Source: Candidatus Burkholderia pumila (GTDB taxonomy: Bacteria; Pseudomonadota; Gammaproteobacteria; Burkholderiales; Burkholderiaceae). From it: a DNA stretch of 32,706 nucleotides. The notes under the pieces were generated by a model. It saw only the letters and a list, made by a program, of their open reading frames with translations. It had not been told where the DNA came from and searched no databases. This document shows positions 8,375 through 16,428 of this stretch, piece after piece. The position numbers and the translations under genes are program-made. Positions within the stretch are counted from its first letter, which is position 1. Each line of letters begins with the position of its first letter. The stretch lies in NCBI GenBank assembly GCA_001045575.1, contig LELG01000006.1, forward strand, positions 1 through 32,706, written 5' to 3'.

Positions 8375-9943
8375 TTATTCGTTGTCCGCGCCTTCGTGCT
8401 TCTTCGATGCGCCTGCTTCGTCGTTTTGCGAGACTTGTTCGGTGCTGCCTTCTGCGGACCGGCGTTTTGCGTTGCTGCAACGACGGCGTTTCTTCGGTGC
8501 TGCCGCGCGATCCTTGCCGCCTTGCGCGAGCAGCGTTTCGCGCCCCGGGCCATCGCTTGCGATGAAGTCCGTCCACCATTGTCCGATGGCAGGATCCAGT
8601 TCGCCCGATTCGCAACGCAGCACCAGGAAATCATACCCCGCTCGGAATTTTTGGTGTTCCAGCAGCTTCATCGCGCGCCGGCCACGCTTTTCCAGCCGAT
8701 GCTGAAGCCCCCATATCTCCCGCATATCCGATGAAAACCGCTTGTGAATGGCGAGCTTCTCGGTCTGCATGTCGAGCACGTCGTCCATCGCGCGATGCAG
8801 CGCGGGTATGGGAAATTCGCCGTTGGCGGTGAATTGCTGCCAGCGCGTTTGTACGTCGTGCCACAAGAGCGTGGCGAACAGGAAGCCGGGCGATAAGCCT
8901 TTGCCTGCGCACACGCGTTCATCGGTGCTGGTAAGCGCCAACGTGACGAATTTTTCGCCGTGCGGCTGTTCGAGCACGACATCGAGCAAAGGCAGTACGC
9001 CGTGATGCAAGCCTTCCTGGCGCAGACGCGTGAGACAAGCGAGCGCGTGACCGGACAACAGGAGCTTGAGCATCTCGTCGAAGAGACGCGCGGCTGGCAC
9101 ATCGTTCAGCAGGTCGGCGAGTTCCTTGATCGGCGCGCGCGTGGCTTCCTCGATCTCGAAGCCGAGCTTCGCCGCGAAACGCACGACGCGCAGCATGCGC
9201 ACCGGATCTTCGCGATAACGCGTAGCCGGATCGCCGATCATGCGCAGCAGGCGCGAGCGCACGTCCGCGATGCCGTCGTGATAGTCCAGCACGGTTTGCG
9301 TGGCCGGATCGTAGTACATCGCGTTGATGGTGAAATCGCGACGCGTAGCGTCTTCGTGCTGCTCGCCCCACACGTTGTCGCGCAGCACGCGGCCGCTCGC
9401 ATCGACGGCGTGCGTGCTCATGTCGAGTTCGCCGCGTTTGAGCCGGCGCGGCGGTTCCTTCGCCGGTTCGGGCGGCGTGTCCATCAACGCGCGAAACGTC
9501 GATGTCTCGATAATTTCCTGTCCGAACTGAACATGCACGATTTGAAAGCGACGACCGATGATGCGCGTGCGCCGGAACAGCTTCTGCACTTCGTCGGGCG
9601 TGGCGTCCGTTGCGACATCGAAATCCTTCGGCGCGATATCGAGCAACAGATCGCGCACCGCGCCGCCGACGATGAACGCGCGATGGCCGGCTTGCTGTAA
9701 GCCGTCGGTGACGCGCACGGCGTTCCTGGAGATCAGCGTCGGATCGATGCCGTGAATGTCGGACGACAGGATCACGGGCACGTTCGGATCGCGCTTCGGG
9801 GGCGCAGCGGCTTTCTTGCGCATGCTTTTGCGTGCGGGTTTGTGTTCGGCTGCAGGTAGAACCGTTGCCGGAACGTCGTCGATATCGGCGCTATTATCAA
9901 TGCTTTCTTGCCCGAACAGCTTGCGGATGAGTTTTTTAATCAC
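8375..9943 (-). CDS. pcnB: Poly(A) polymerase I
   Basis: Adds poly(A) tails to RNA 3' ends, promoting degradation by PNPase and RNase II. The 522-aa product is full length. It opens with a basic region (KKLIRKLFGQES, then ARKSMRKKAAAPPKR). The class II nucleotidyltransferase core follows: FIVGGAVRDLLL and the metal-binding DFDVATDATP (DxD), then RRTRIIGRRFQIVHVQFG, RDFTINAMYYD and the RMIGDPATRYREDPVRMLR region that marks the tRNA-NT/PcnB superfamily. The PcnB-specific LLSGHALACL and HKRFSSDMREIW segments distinguish it from CCA-adding enzyme. The lysine/arginine-rich tail (APKKRRRCSNAKRRS) binds RNA. Its start overlaps the end of the HAD gene by 8 bases, so the two are translationally linked. 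Confidence 0.95.
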   Translation of the reverse strand: MIKKLIRKLFGQESIDNSADIDDVPATVLPAAEHKPARKSMRKKAAAPPKRDPNVPVILSSDIHGIDPTLISRNAVRVTDGLQQAGHRAFIVGGAVRDLLLDIAPKDFDVATDATPDEVQKLFRRTRIIGRRFQIVHVQFGQEIIETSTFRALMDTPPEPAKEPPRRLKRGELDMSTHAVDASGRVLRDNVWGEQHEDATRRDFTINAMYYDPATQTVLDYHDGIADVRSRLLRMIGDPATRYREDPVRMLRVVRFAAKLGFEIEEATRAPIKELADLLNDVPAARLFDEMLKLLLSGHALACLTRLRQEGLHHGVLPLLDVVLEQPHGEKFVTLALTSTDERVCAGKGLSPGFLFATLLWHDVQTRWQQFTANGEFPIPALHRAMDDVLDMQTEKLAIHKRFSSDMREIWGLQHRLEKRGRRAMKLLEHQKFRAGYDFLVLRCESGELDPAIGQWWTDFIASDGPGRETLLAQGGKDRAAAPKKRRRCSNAKRRSAEGSTEQVSQNDEAGASKKHEGADNE

Positions 9944-10625
9944 GTGTTTCGAAGAGGTTCAGGATGCGCCAGCCGTGTGATCGCGCGTGCACGCGCAGTG
10001 TGTCGTTGGGGTTCGTTGCGACAGGATCGGTGACGCGTTCGAGCAGCGGGATGTCGTTATGCGAGTCGCTGTAGAAATAGCTGTGCTTGAAACTGTCGAT
10101 GCTTTTGTCCATCGTCGCAAGCCATTCTTCGACGCGCAAGATCTTGCCTTCGCGGTAGCTCGGCGTGCCCGTCGGCTTGCCGGTAAGCGCGCCGTTCGGA
10201 TGATTGTCGACCGTTTCGACCTCGCACGCGATCAGCGTTTCGATTCCGAATGCTTCCGCGATCGGCGCGGTGATGAAGGCGTTGGTCGCTGTCACGAGGC
10301 AGCACAGATCGCCGTTGTCCTGATGCTCGCGCACCAATCTCTCCGCAGAGGGAACGATGCGCGGGTTGATCACCTCGCGCATGAATTGCGCGTGCCAGTC
10401 GGTCAATTGCTCGCGGGAGTATTTCGCAAGCGGTGCCAGCATGGCGTGCAGGTAGGCGTTGATATCGAGCACGCCGGCTTTGTAATCGGCGTAAAAGGCA
10501 TCGTTCTGGCGCGCGAACTTGTCCGCATCGACGATGCCGAGCTTCACCATGAAGCGGCTCCATTCGTGGTCGCTGTCGGTGGGAATGAGCGTGTGATCGA
10601 GATCAAAGAGGGCGAGGTTCATCAT
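9936..10625 (-). CDS. HAD-superfamily subfamily IB hydrolase (SerB/histidinol-phosphatase-like)
   Basis: A 229-aa cytoplasmic phosphatase of the HAD-IB group. Motif I is FDLDHTLIPTDSDHEW, with the nucleophile D8 and acid-base D10. Motif II is the TATNAFIT region. Motif III/IV lie in the GTPSYREGK lysine region and SDSHNDIPLLERV, which holds the metal-binding aspartates. The cap inserted after motif I (FMVKLGIVDADKFARQND) is helical, as in phosphoserine phosphatase-like enzymes. Proteins of this subfamily act on small phosphomonoesters; the substrate cannot be read from the sequence. Two ATGs open the gene (10625 and the next codon), and either is possible. It lies 11 bases after hda and overlaps pcnB by 8 bases, the usual Burkholderiales order. 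Confidence 0.9.
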   Translation of the reverse strand: MMNLALFDLDHTLIPTDSDHEWSRFMVKLGIVDADKFARQNDAFYADYKAGVLDINAYLHAMLAPLAKYSREQLTDWHAQFMREVINPRIVPSAERLVREHQDNGDLCCLVTATNAFITAPIAEAFGIETLIACEVETVDNHPNGALTGKPTGTPSYREGKILRVEEWLATMDKSIDSFKHSYFYSDSHNDIPLLERVTDPVATNPNDTLRVHARSHGWRILNLFETRD

Positions 10626-10636
10626 GGATGCGCATT

Positions 10637-11419
10637 TTACTTGAAGCGTGCTGGAGCGTTGTCTGGCGCGGCTGATAGCGGATCGTCTAGCAAATCCGTG
10701 AAATTGTCGGAGAGCGATTCGGTGGCGAACGGCAGATTGCGCGTCTCGATCATGTGGCGGATCAACTGCTTGGTCACCGCGCGCTTTTTTTCGAGCGAGA
10801 AGCGGTCGAGATCGTCCAGCAGCGCCATCAGGTTCGGCATGTCGCGGCGGAAATGCGTGAGCAGATACGACGGCACATCTTCCGCCAGTACGATGCCGCG
10901 TTCGCGCGCCGCGTGCCTGAGCACGGCGGTTTTCGAGTCGTCGGAAAGCGGCTGGAGATGGAACACGAGGCCCCAGCCCAGGCGCGTGCGCAGGTCTTCG
11001 CGAACGTCGAGCGTCATCGGTGCGGCGTTGCCCGTGGCCACGAGCGCGCTCGGCGGATACGCCCGCACTTCGTTGAAGAGATTGAACAGCGCGATTTGCT
11101 GCACAGCGGAAAAGCCGTCGCAGTCATCGACGGCGTAAAGTGTCACGTGCGGGTCGAAGCTGAACGCTTTCAGCGCGCTTTGCGGGCTCAGAAAGCGCGC
11201 GGCGCTGCTCGCTTCATAAACGAGCGCATGCAGCAGATGGCTGCGGCCGCTGCCTGCATCGCCCCAGATATAGAACGTGCGATCCGCGACGGGGCCGGCC
11301 GCGAGCGCGCCTTCGAGTTCGCGCAAGCGCGTCACGAGTTCGTGATTGCTCGCGGCGATGAAGTTTTCGAAGGTGGCGAGTGGCGGCGTGCCCAGATCGA
11401 GCGTCAGTTGGTGTTGCAC
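10637..11419 (-). CDS. hda: DnaA regulatory inactivator Hda
   Basis: A DnaA-related AAA+ protein that, bound to the DNA-loaded sliding clamp, stimulates hydrolysis of DnaA-ATP and prevents over-initiation. The 260-aa product begins with the clamp-binding motif QLTLDLG (4-10). The AAA+ core has the Hda-type Walker A WGDAGSGRSHLLHAL (an arginine replaces the usual lysine), a Walker B-like LYAVDDCDGF, sensor I region LVATGNAAP, and an arginine-finger region RLGWGLVFHLQPL. The start codon is GTG at 11419, the only codon giving the correct N-terminus. The C-terminus extends a little beyond other Hda proteins. It is first gene of the cluster ending at panB; the upstream gene that normally precedes it in Burkholderia is absent here. 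Confidence 0.93.
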   Translation of the reverse strand: MQHQLTLDLGTPPLATFENFIAASNHELVTRLRELEGALAAGPVADRTFYIWGDAGSGRSHLLHALVYEASSAARFLSPQSALKAFSFDPHVTLYAVDDCDGFSAVQQIALFNLFNEVRAYPPSALVATGNAAPMTLDVREDLRTRLGWGLVFHLQPLSDDSKTAVLRHAARERGIVLAEDVPSYLLTHFRRDMPNLMALLDDLDRFSLEKKRAVTKQLIRHMIETRNLPFATESLSDNFTDLLDDPLSAAPDNAPARFK

Positions 11420-11597
11420 GGGAGGATGGGTTCGTCGATTCTGGCGTTTCTTAAAAATGAGCGGACGCGTCGCGCCTTGACCCGTCAGCCGCTTCCCGTG
11501 GTTCTCTGCGCGCCTTGCCGCTGCCGGTTTGGATTCGCATTCGATCTCGAAAAATGCGGGGAAGGCGTTTCGGAAACCAGCCGGCGGGCTATCATCG
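11420..11597. other. Upstream region of hda, former gene junction
   Basis: About 180 bases with no gene. In related Burkholderia the cluster continues upstream with a permease gene and a divergent purine gene; none is visible here. The sequence GGCGGGCTATCAT near 11583-11595 resembles the -10 part of a plus-strand housekeeping promoter, which would now read into the integrase stub. This is suggestive only. Confidence 0.3.
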
Positions 11598-11663
11598 GGT
11601 AAAAACGTATTTTACCTAGAATACGCTTAAACAATTGATTTTTTAGCGTATTTTTGGTAAAAT
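11598..11663. repeat. AT-rich inverted-repeat cluster in front of the integrase stub
   Basis: Two 19-base arms face each other: 11609-11627 (ATTTTACC TAG AATACGCT) and 11645-11663, whose complement reads ATTTTACC AAA AATACGCT. They match at 16 of 19 positions with a 17-base AT-rich spacer. A third GGTAAAA element at 11598-11604 forms a further small inverted repeat with the left arm. The cluster ends a few bases before the putative TTG start of the recombinase fragment. Such repeats fit an operator for autoregulation of the recombinase gene or arm-type binding sites at an element end. Which of these it is cannot be told from sequence alone. Confidence 0.6.
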
Positions 11664-11669
11664 TTAAGA

Positions 11670-11931
11670 TTGAGTAGCCACACATTTATCCACTATCGAC
11701 ACTCAGCAGAACCTACCAACAGGCATGGCACATATACGCTTCGCCTTGTCGTCCCCAAATCCCTACAATCACTTGTCCAGACGAAAGAACTGAAGAAAAG
11801 CCTACGCACAAAGGACTTTCAGAAGGCCAGAATGCTAGCTGGGCACCTGTCCTACCAGTTCGACCTCATGCTGCTCACATCATGAAAAAGAAACTATCTG
11901 ACTTTAATCTTGATGTTATTAATAACATTCA
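11670..11931 (+). pseudogene. Tyrosine-recombinase N-terminal stub
   Basis: A short plus-strand product from a TTG at 11670 contains RHGTYTLRLVVPKSLQSL, then KELKKSLRTKDFQKARMLAG. This is the pattern of the N-terminal arm-binding domain of phage and island integrases: a beta hairpin with VVPK-x-L, then a helix with S-L-x-T-x-x-x-x-A-x. The frame stops at 11883-11885. A neighbouring frame continues with KKKLSDFNLDVINNI, the probable next stretch of the same protein, so one indel separates them. The core-binding and catalytic domains (R-H-R-Y residues) are missing, replaced at about 11931 by group II intron sequence. AT-richer codons than the flanking genes point to mobile origin. Function as a recombinase is impossible in this form. 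Confidence 0.6.
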
Positions 11932-12293
11932 GCGGGGGCTACTTTGGAATCACACAATGGTCCAGTCAGCCTCGTGAACTTGATGGTTGACTTCGTCGGC
12001 GTCTTCGTTGCTTTCTCTGGAAGCAATGGAAACGCGGTCGTGCCCGATTTGCCGAGTTGTACACACGCGGGGTGACATGCCCCCGTGCGGCGCAACTTGC
12101 GGGTTCAGCACTGGGTGCGTGGGCGTTGAGTCGCAACCAGATCATCTCCCTCGCCCTGCCCGATCGTTACTTCACTTCTCTTGGGCTTTCTTCACTCGCA
12201 CGTTAGCCGATCAACCAATCCGAACCGCCGTGTACGGACCCGTACGCACGGTGATGTGGGAAGGGCGGGCCGTAAGGCCCGCCCTTCCCGATT
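11931..12293 (+). mobile_element. 3' remnant of a group II intron (maturase C-terminus and domains V/VI)
   Basis: From about 11931 the frame reads GGYFGIT and RELDG, a TGA at 11988-11990 where family members have tryptophan, then LRRRLRCFLWKQWKRGRARF and AELYTRGVTC. It goes on through LAGSALGAWALS and SLALPDRYFTSLGLSSLAR to a stop at 12204-12206. This is the GIIM/maturase C-terminal domain of an intron-encoded reverse transcriptase; the catalytic RT domain with YADD is absent. Downstream, about 12221-12256 folds as domain V (CCGTG-TACG gacc CGTA-CG-CACGG with a 2-base bulge), and 12258-12289 is a perfect 14-bp hairpin with a GTAA loop, fitting domain VI. The 5' two thirds of the intron are missing, so it cannot splice or move alone. 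Confidence 0.8.
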
Positions 12294-12323
12294 GACCCGG
12301 TTTCAACCGAAAGGAACGCCCTC

Positions 12324-12431
12324 ATGCAAATGATCGTGCGCCTGTTCCTGATTCTGGTGGCGCTCGCCGTCTTCACGACCGCCGGCGTGTTCGTCCTCTC
12401 CCCGTTCGCGCGTCCATTCATGCCGCACTGA
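12324..12431 (+). CDS. 35-aa single-helix membrane microprotein
   Basis: An ATG at 12324 preceded at good spacing by an AAAGGA ribosome binding site opens a 35-codon frame. It begins MQMIVR, continues with one strongly hydrophobic stretch (LFLILVALAVF, then VFVLS) and ends FARPFMPH. This is the pattern of a small inner-membrane protein with a cytoplasmic N-terminus and a short periplasmic tail. I know of no family for it. It starts 31 bases after the inferred end of the group II intron remnant and lies about 290 bases ahead of the aldehyde dehydrogenase remnant. It is unbroken, in contrast with its neighbours, but its small size makes that weak evidence. Expression is unproven. Confidence 0.5.
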   Translation: MQMIVRLFLILVALAVFTTAGVFVLSPFARPFMPH

Positions 12432-12722
12432 GTCCGCTTCCCGGGCACGAATCGTGCGGAAAAGTGCGCCTTAGCAAGAACGGTTGCGCACGACTACACT
12501 CGTTTGTGCAATCCGCATCAATTCACCTGCGCCTGCACGTCCTGCCGCCTGCCGTGCAAACCCCGACGCCAGGGTTGTCCTCACGCGCTGACCGTTCTTT
12601 TTTGCTAACGTTCATACGCAGCGCATAGATTCGCTTCGTCGCATCAATCCGTCCTCGCGCCCGTGTTTTCGACATACGAAGTCTGAAACGCAATCGCATA
12701 CATCATTCCGGGAGAATACTCG
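12432..12722. other. Leader region of the paoABC remnant
   Basis: About 290 bases with no gene I can support. It probably held the promoter of the aldehyde dehydrogenase operon. A GGGAGAA ribosome binding site is visible at its end, 6 bases before the ATG at 12723. No clear operator or promoter boxes were found. Confidence 0.4.
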
Positions 12723-13280
12723 ATGCAACATCCCGTCCCCCAATCCAATCATGCGCACGCCGATGCAGCAGCGCATTCGGTCGCGCCCGCATCGGCGAAA
12801 CAGATCGATGCAAAGGTCGACTCCATGCTGAAGGTCAATGGCCAGAACTACAAGCTTTCGTTCGATCCGCGCACCACGCTGCTCGATGCCTTGCGCGAAC
12901 AGCTGCATCTCACCGGCACGAAAAAAGGCTGCGACCACGGCCAGTGCAACGCGTGCACGATGCACGTCAATGGCCGGCGCGTGAACTCGTGCCTGTGCTT
13001 TGCCGCCCGCCTGCGATGGCGAGGCGGTCACGACCATCGAAGGCATCGGCGAAGTGGAGGCACTGTATCCGCTGTAGGCCACGTTCGTCGAATGCGACAG
13101 CTATAAGTGCGGCTACTGTACGGCCGGCCAGTTGATGTTCGCAGTTGCGCTGCTCGATGAACCCATCGGCCCGAGAGCGATGCCGACGTCCACGAAGCGA
13201 TGAGCGGCAATCTGTGCCGCTGCGGCGCGTATCAGAACATCGTCACGGCAATTCAGTCTGTGCGCAACAACAAGTCCTGA
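12723..13280 (+). pseudogene. paoA: Aldehyde dehydrogenase [2Fe-2S] subunit, frameshifted (PaoA/YagT type)
   Basis: The small subunit of a periplasmic molybdenum-dependent aldehyde oxidoreductase of the xanthine oxidase family. The first 95 codons are good and hold the plant-ferredoxin cluster site GCDHGQCNACTMHVNGRRVNSC. After NSCL the frame slips near 13005. The continuation DGEAVTTIEGIGEVEALYPL is followed by a TAG where a glutamine is expected (near 13075), then ATFVECDSYKCGYCTAGQLM. Another slip near 13178 leads to DADVHEAMSGNLCRCGAYQN and TAIQSVRNNKS, ending at TGA 13278-13280. Both halves of the second iron-sulfur site (CGYC and CRC) are therefore encoded but unreachable. Two frameshifts plus one nonsense codon make the gene inactive. 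Confidence 0.85.
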
Positions 13281-13293
13281 GGGAGCGAAAAAC

Positions 13294-13742
13294 ATGGACA
13301 TGTTTCAGCTCTCACGCGCCCGCAATGTGAACAATGTGATCCACGCCGGCGCTTTAGCCCACACCGCGCTGCAAGGCGCGGAAGTACGCTTTCTGGCGGG
13401 CGGCACGACGCTGCTCGATCTGATGAAGCTCAACCTCGACGGCTCATGCGCGTGGTCGATATCAGCCGTCTGCCGCTCGACAAGGTCGAAACATCGGACG
13501 ATGGCGGCGTGCAGATCGGCGCGACCGTGCGCAATACGGATCTCGCGCATCATCCGTTGCTCAGGGATCGATATGTCGTGCTGCCGCAGGCGCTGCTATC
13601 GGGTGCATCGACGCAACTGCGCAACATGGCGACGACCGGCGGCAATCTCCTGCAACGCACGCGATGCGTCTATTTCCACGATCGAACTCGCGCGGCGCTG
13701 CATCGTGCATGCGCTAAGTTCGTCACCACGCAAACCGCCTGA
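13294..13742 (+). pseudogene. paoB: Aldehyde dehydrogenase FAD subunit, frameshifted with large internal deletion (PaoB/YagS type)
   Basis: Starts 13 bases after paoA. The frame opens [16 protein letters not shown], then [18 protein letters not shown], the FAD-pyrophosphate loop of the family. It slips near 13440 and continues [29 protein letters not shown] and [25 protein letters not shown], the second FAD-binding signature. Immediately after CVYFHD it jumps to [12 protein letters not shown], normally found near the C-terminus about 150 residues later, and ends at TGA 13740-13742. So roughly half the gene, including the likely iron-sulfur insert and the C-terminal CO-dehydrogenase flavoprotein domain, is deleted. 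The order A-B-C and short gaps show it was one operon. Confidence 0.83.
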
Positions 13743-13759
13743 GGAACCCGTCGTCCACT

Positions 13760-15972
13760 GTGCCCGATATCAAACCGTCCCGCTTCATTGGACGCAAGCA
13801 GTCGCGCATCGACGGACCGCTGAAAGTGTGAGGCCGCGCGACTTATACCTCCGACGTCGACTGGCCCGGCATGCTGTACGCCGCGGTATGCAGCACCATT
13901 GCGAGCGGCAAGATCACCTCGCTCGAATTTACTGCCGCGCAGGCTATACCCGGGGTGAAGCTGATCTTTCACCGTGGCAACATCGGCAAGCTGTATCGCA
14001 TTCCGGGCAACTCGTTCGAAGACGGTTATGTAGATGAACAACGCCCGCCCTTCGAAAACGATGTGATCCGCTATTACGGCCAGTATGTGGCGTGCGTGAT
14101 CGCCGAAACGTTCGAAGCGGCGACGGCTGCTGCGGCTGCGGTAAAGATGGGCTACGACATCGATAAACACGATGTCAGCACGACGCTCGGCGTCGGCGAA
14201 GACCTCAAGGTCGCGAACGTGGCGATGCCGTGAGCGCTTTCGACAGCGCGCCGGTCAAGATCGATCAGACCTACGTGACGCCGGTCGAGACGCACAATCC
14301 CATCGAACTGCATTCGACCATCGCGCACTGGGACGGTGACAGCTACTCGTTCTATGAAACGAGCCAGGCGGTGTCGAACCATCGCGGCACACTTCATCAA
14401 ATTATTTGGTTTCCGAAATAAAAAGCTCGCGTGATTTTGCGTTATCTCGGTTCGGGCTTCGGCGGCAAGCTTTTGATGTGGCCGCATTCGCTGCTCGCGG
14501 GCGTTGCAACGAAGCAGACGGGCCGGCCCGTGAAATTCGTCGTGAGCCGCAAGATGATGTTCCAGAACGTGGGATACAGGCCGACGACGGAGCAGCGCGT
14601 GCGGCTGGCGGCGACGCAGGATGGCAAGCTCGTTTCGCTACGGCATGAGTTTCTGAATCACTCAGCTATCGGCGACGAGTATGCGGAAGATTGCGGCGAA
14701 TCCACGCCTTCGATGTACAGCACGCCGAATCTGCGCGTGACGGGCGGCACGGTCAAGCGCAACGTCGGCTCACCCACGTCGATGCGCGGTCCCGGCGCGG
14801 TGCCTGGTTTGTTCGCTTTGGAATCGGGCATGGATGAGCTTGCCATCACGTTGAAAATGAACCCGGTGGAGTTGCGCATCCGCAATGAACCGAAGGTCGA
14901 TGAGAGCAGCGGCCTGCCGTTTTCATCGGGCATTTCATCGAATGCTTGCAAACCGGCCCGGAGAAATTCGGCTAATCGAAGCGCACGCCCGACGTCAGCT
15001 CGATGAAGCGCGACGGCCTCACGCTCGGCTGGGGCGTCGGTGCATGCAGTTGGCCGGGGCTGCGCTTTTCCTCTGCCGCAAATGTCGATCTGCGCGCCGA
15101 TGGCACCGCACGCATCGCGTGCGGCACGCAGGATATCGGCACCGGCACGTACACGATTCTCGCGCAGTTGGTCGAGGAACATACCGGCATTGCGCTGGAC
15201 AAGATTGAAGTCGGCTTGGGCGATACGGCGTTGCCCGTCGGCCCGATATTGGGTGGATCGGCGGCGACGGCATCGGTCATTCCGGCCGTCTCGGATGCGA
15301 CGCGCGCTGCCGTGAAGATGCTGTTGTCGCGCGCGGTGCATGTCGATGGATCGCCGTTCAAGGGCGCGAAGCCGGAGGAACTGGCGATGTCATCCGGCTT
15401 TGTGCCTCGCGTGGATGAATCGGCGGAAAGCGGCGTGCCGTATGTGCGCATTCTGGAAGCGGCGAACATGAGCGCGGCGTCGGGCAATGCGAGCGCCAAA
15501 GACGACTTCGACGATCCCTTGAAGAAAAAGTGGTCGATTCACTCTTACGGCGCGCATTTCGCGGAAGTCACGTGGAAGCCTGAAACGGCGCGGCTGCGGG
15601 TGAGTCGCATCGTGACAGTGATCGATGGAGGCAAGATTCTGAATCCGCGCGCGGGACGCAATCAGATCGAAGGCGCGGTGGTGATGGGCATCGGGCATGG
15701 CTTTGTTCGAGCATACGATCTATGACGAGCGGACCGGCGCGCCCATAATCCAGTAATCTCGCCGACTATGTGATGACCGTGAACGCCGATATGCCGAAGC
15801 TCGATGTCACGTTTCTGGATTATCCGGATACGGTGTTCAACGAGCTTGGGGCTCGGGGAATTGCTGAAAATCGGCCTGGTGGGAATCGTTGCGGCGATTA
15901 CAAGTGCGGTTCAATGCGACCGGGGTGAGAGTCAGGAAGTTGCCGGTGATGATCGAGGATTTGCTGGGGTAG
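13760..15972 (+). pseudogene. paoC: Aldehyde dehydrogenase molybdenum-binding subunit, multiply broken (PaoC/YagR type)
   Basis: The catalytic subunit carrying the molybdopterin cytosine dinucleotide cofactor. Fragments in order are SRFIGRKQSRIDGPLKV, then a TGA at 13829-13831, then DVDWPGMLYAAV and the domain up to DLKVANVAMP. These are followed by DQTYVTPVETHNPIELHSTI and an in-frame stop near 14420, then RYLGSGFGGKL, MRGPGAVPGLFALESGMDEL, a slip near 14945, and GWGVGACSWPG, GTQDIGTGTYTILAQLVEEH, GLGDTALPVGPILGGSAATA, NQIEGAVVMGIG. A final slip near 15705 leads to DYPDTVFNELGARGIGE-like sequence and VRVRKLPVMIEDLL, ending at TAG 15970-15972. At least two nonsense codons and three or more frameshifts are present, with most domains still recognisable, indicating recent decay. 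Confidence 0.85.
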
Positions 15973-16130
15973 TTGGAAGAGCATTTCTGCCATTCTGAAT
16001 CTAGCCCGCGTTAGCTCGAAAAAGATCTGCGCGGGCTGGCTTTCAACGTCAAAACGCTGTGCTAGACTGCTTTCTCCGTCCGTCGTCATGCTGTCATGTT
16101 GGCGGGCGGACCCATTACGGGCAGAAATCC

Positions 16131-16428
16131 ATGAAACCTTCAATCGCACTAAATAAAGCTCACCGCGACGAGATTCGGCAAGTCGTTGAGGCGCATCACG
16201 CGAAAAATGTGCGCGCGTCTTCGGGTCGGTTGCACGTGGCGAAGATACCGAGGAAAGCGATCTGGATCTGTTGATCGACCCAACGCCCGAGACGACGCTT
16301 TTTGATATCGGAGCCATTCGCCATAAGCTTAGGCAATTGCCTGGTGTCAAGGTCGATGTACTCACCTCAGGAGCGATCCCTGATCCCAAGCGCGACATTA
16401 TCCTTGCAGGCGCCATTCCACAGTATGA
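16131..16428 (+). pseudogene. mntA: MntA-type nucleotidyltransferase antitoxin, frameshifted
   Basis: The antitoxin of the HepT/MntA toxin-antitoxin type, a minimal nucleotidyltransferase that AMPylates HepT. The frame begins MKPSIALNKAHRDEIRQVVE and reaches AKNVR, where an extra GC within a GCGCGCG run (near 16210) shifts the frame. In the next frame the catalytic motif follows perfectly: FGSVARGEDTEESDLDLLID, matching GS-x10-D-x-D, then DIGAIRHKLRQLPGVKVDVL and KRDIILAGAIP. At the 3' end a CA insertion abolishes the natural TGA, which would have overlapped the hepT start as ATGA. Without the two insertions the protein would be about 98 aa, the normal size. The window shows no other change needed to restore it. 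Confidence 0.82.

Noticed and set aside
8960-9700. Plus-strand frame antisense to pcnB
   Set aside because: Low-complexity Arg/Glu product, no start signal, and pcnB has complete motifs on the other strand.
12258-12289. Perfect 14-bp hairpin as a simple transcription terminator
   Set aside because: Its position directly after a domain V-like hairpin and the maturase stop fits group II intron domain VI better, and no T-run follows.
12203-12448. Minus-strand frame across the intron end
   Set aside because: It runs through the domain V/VI hairpins and the microprotein gene in antisense and shows no family signature.
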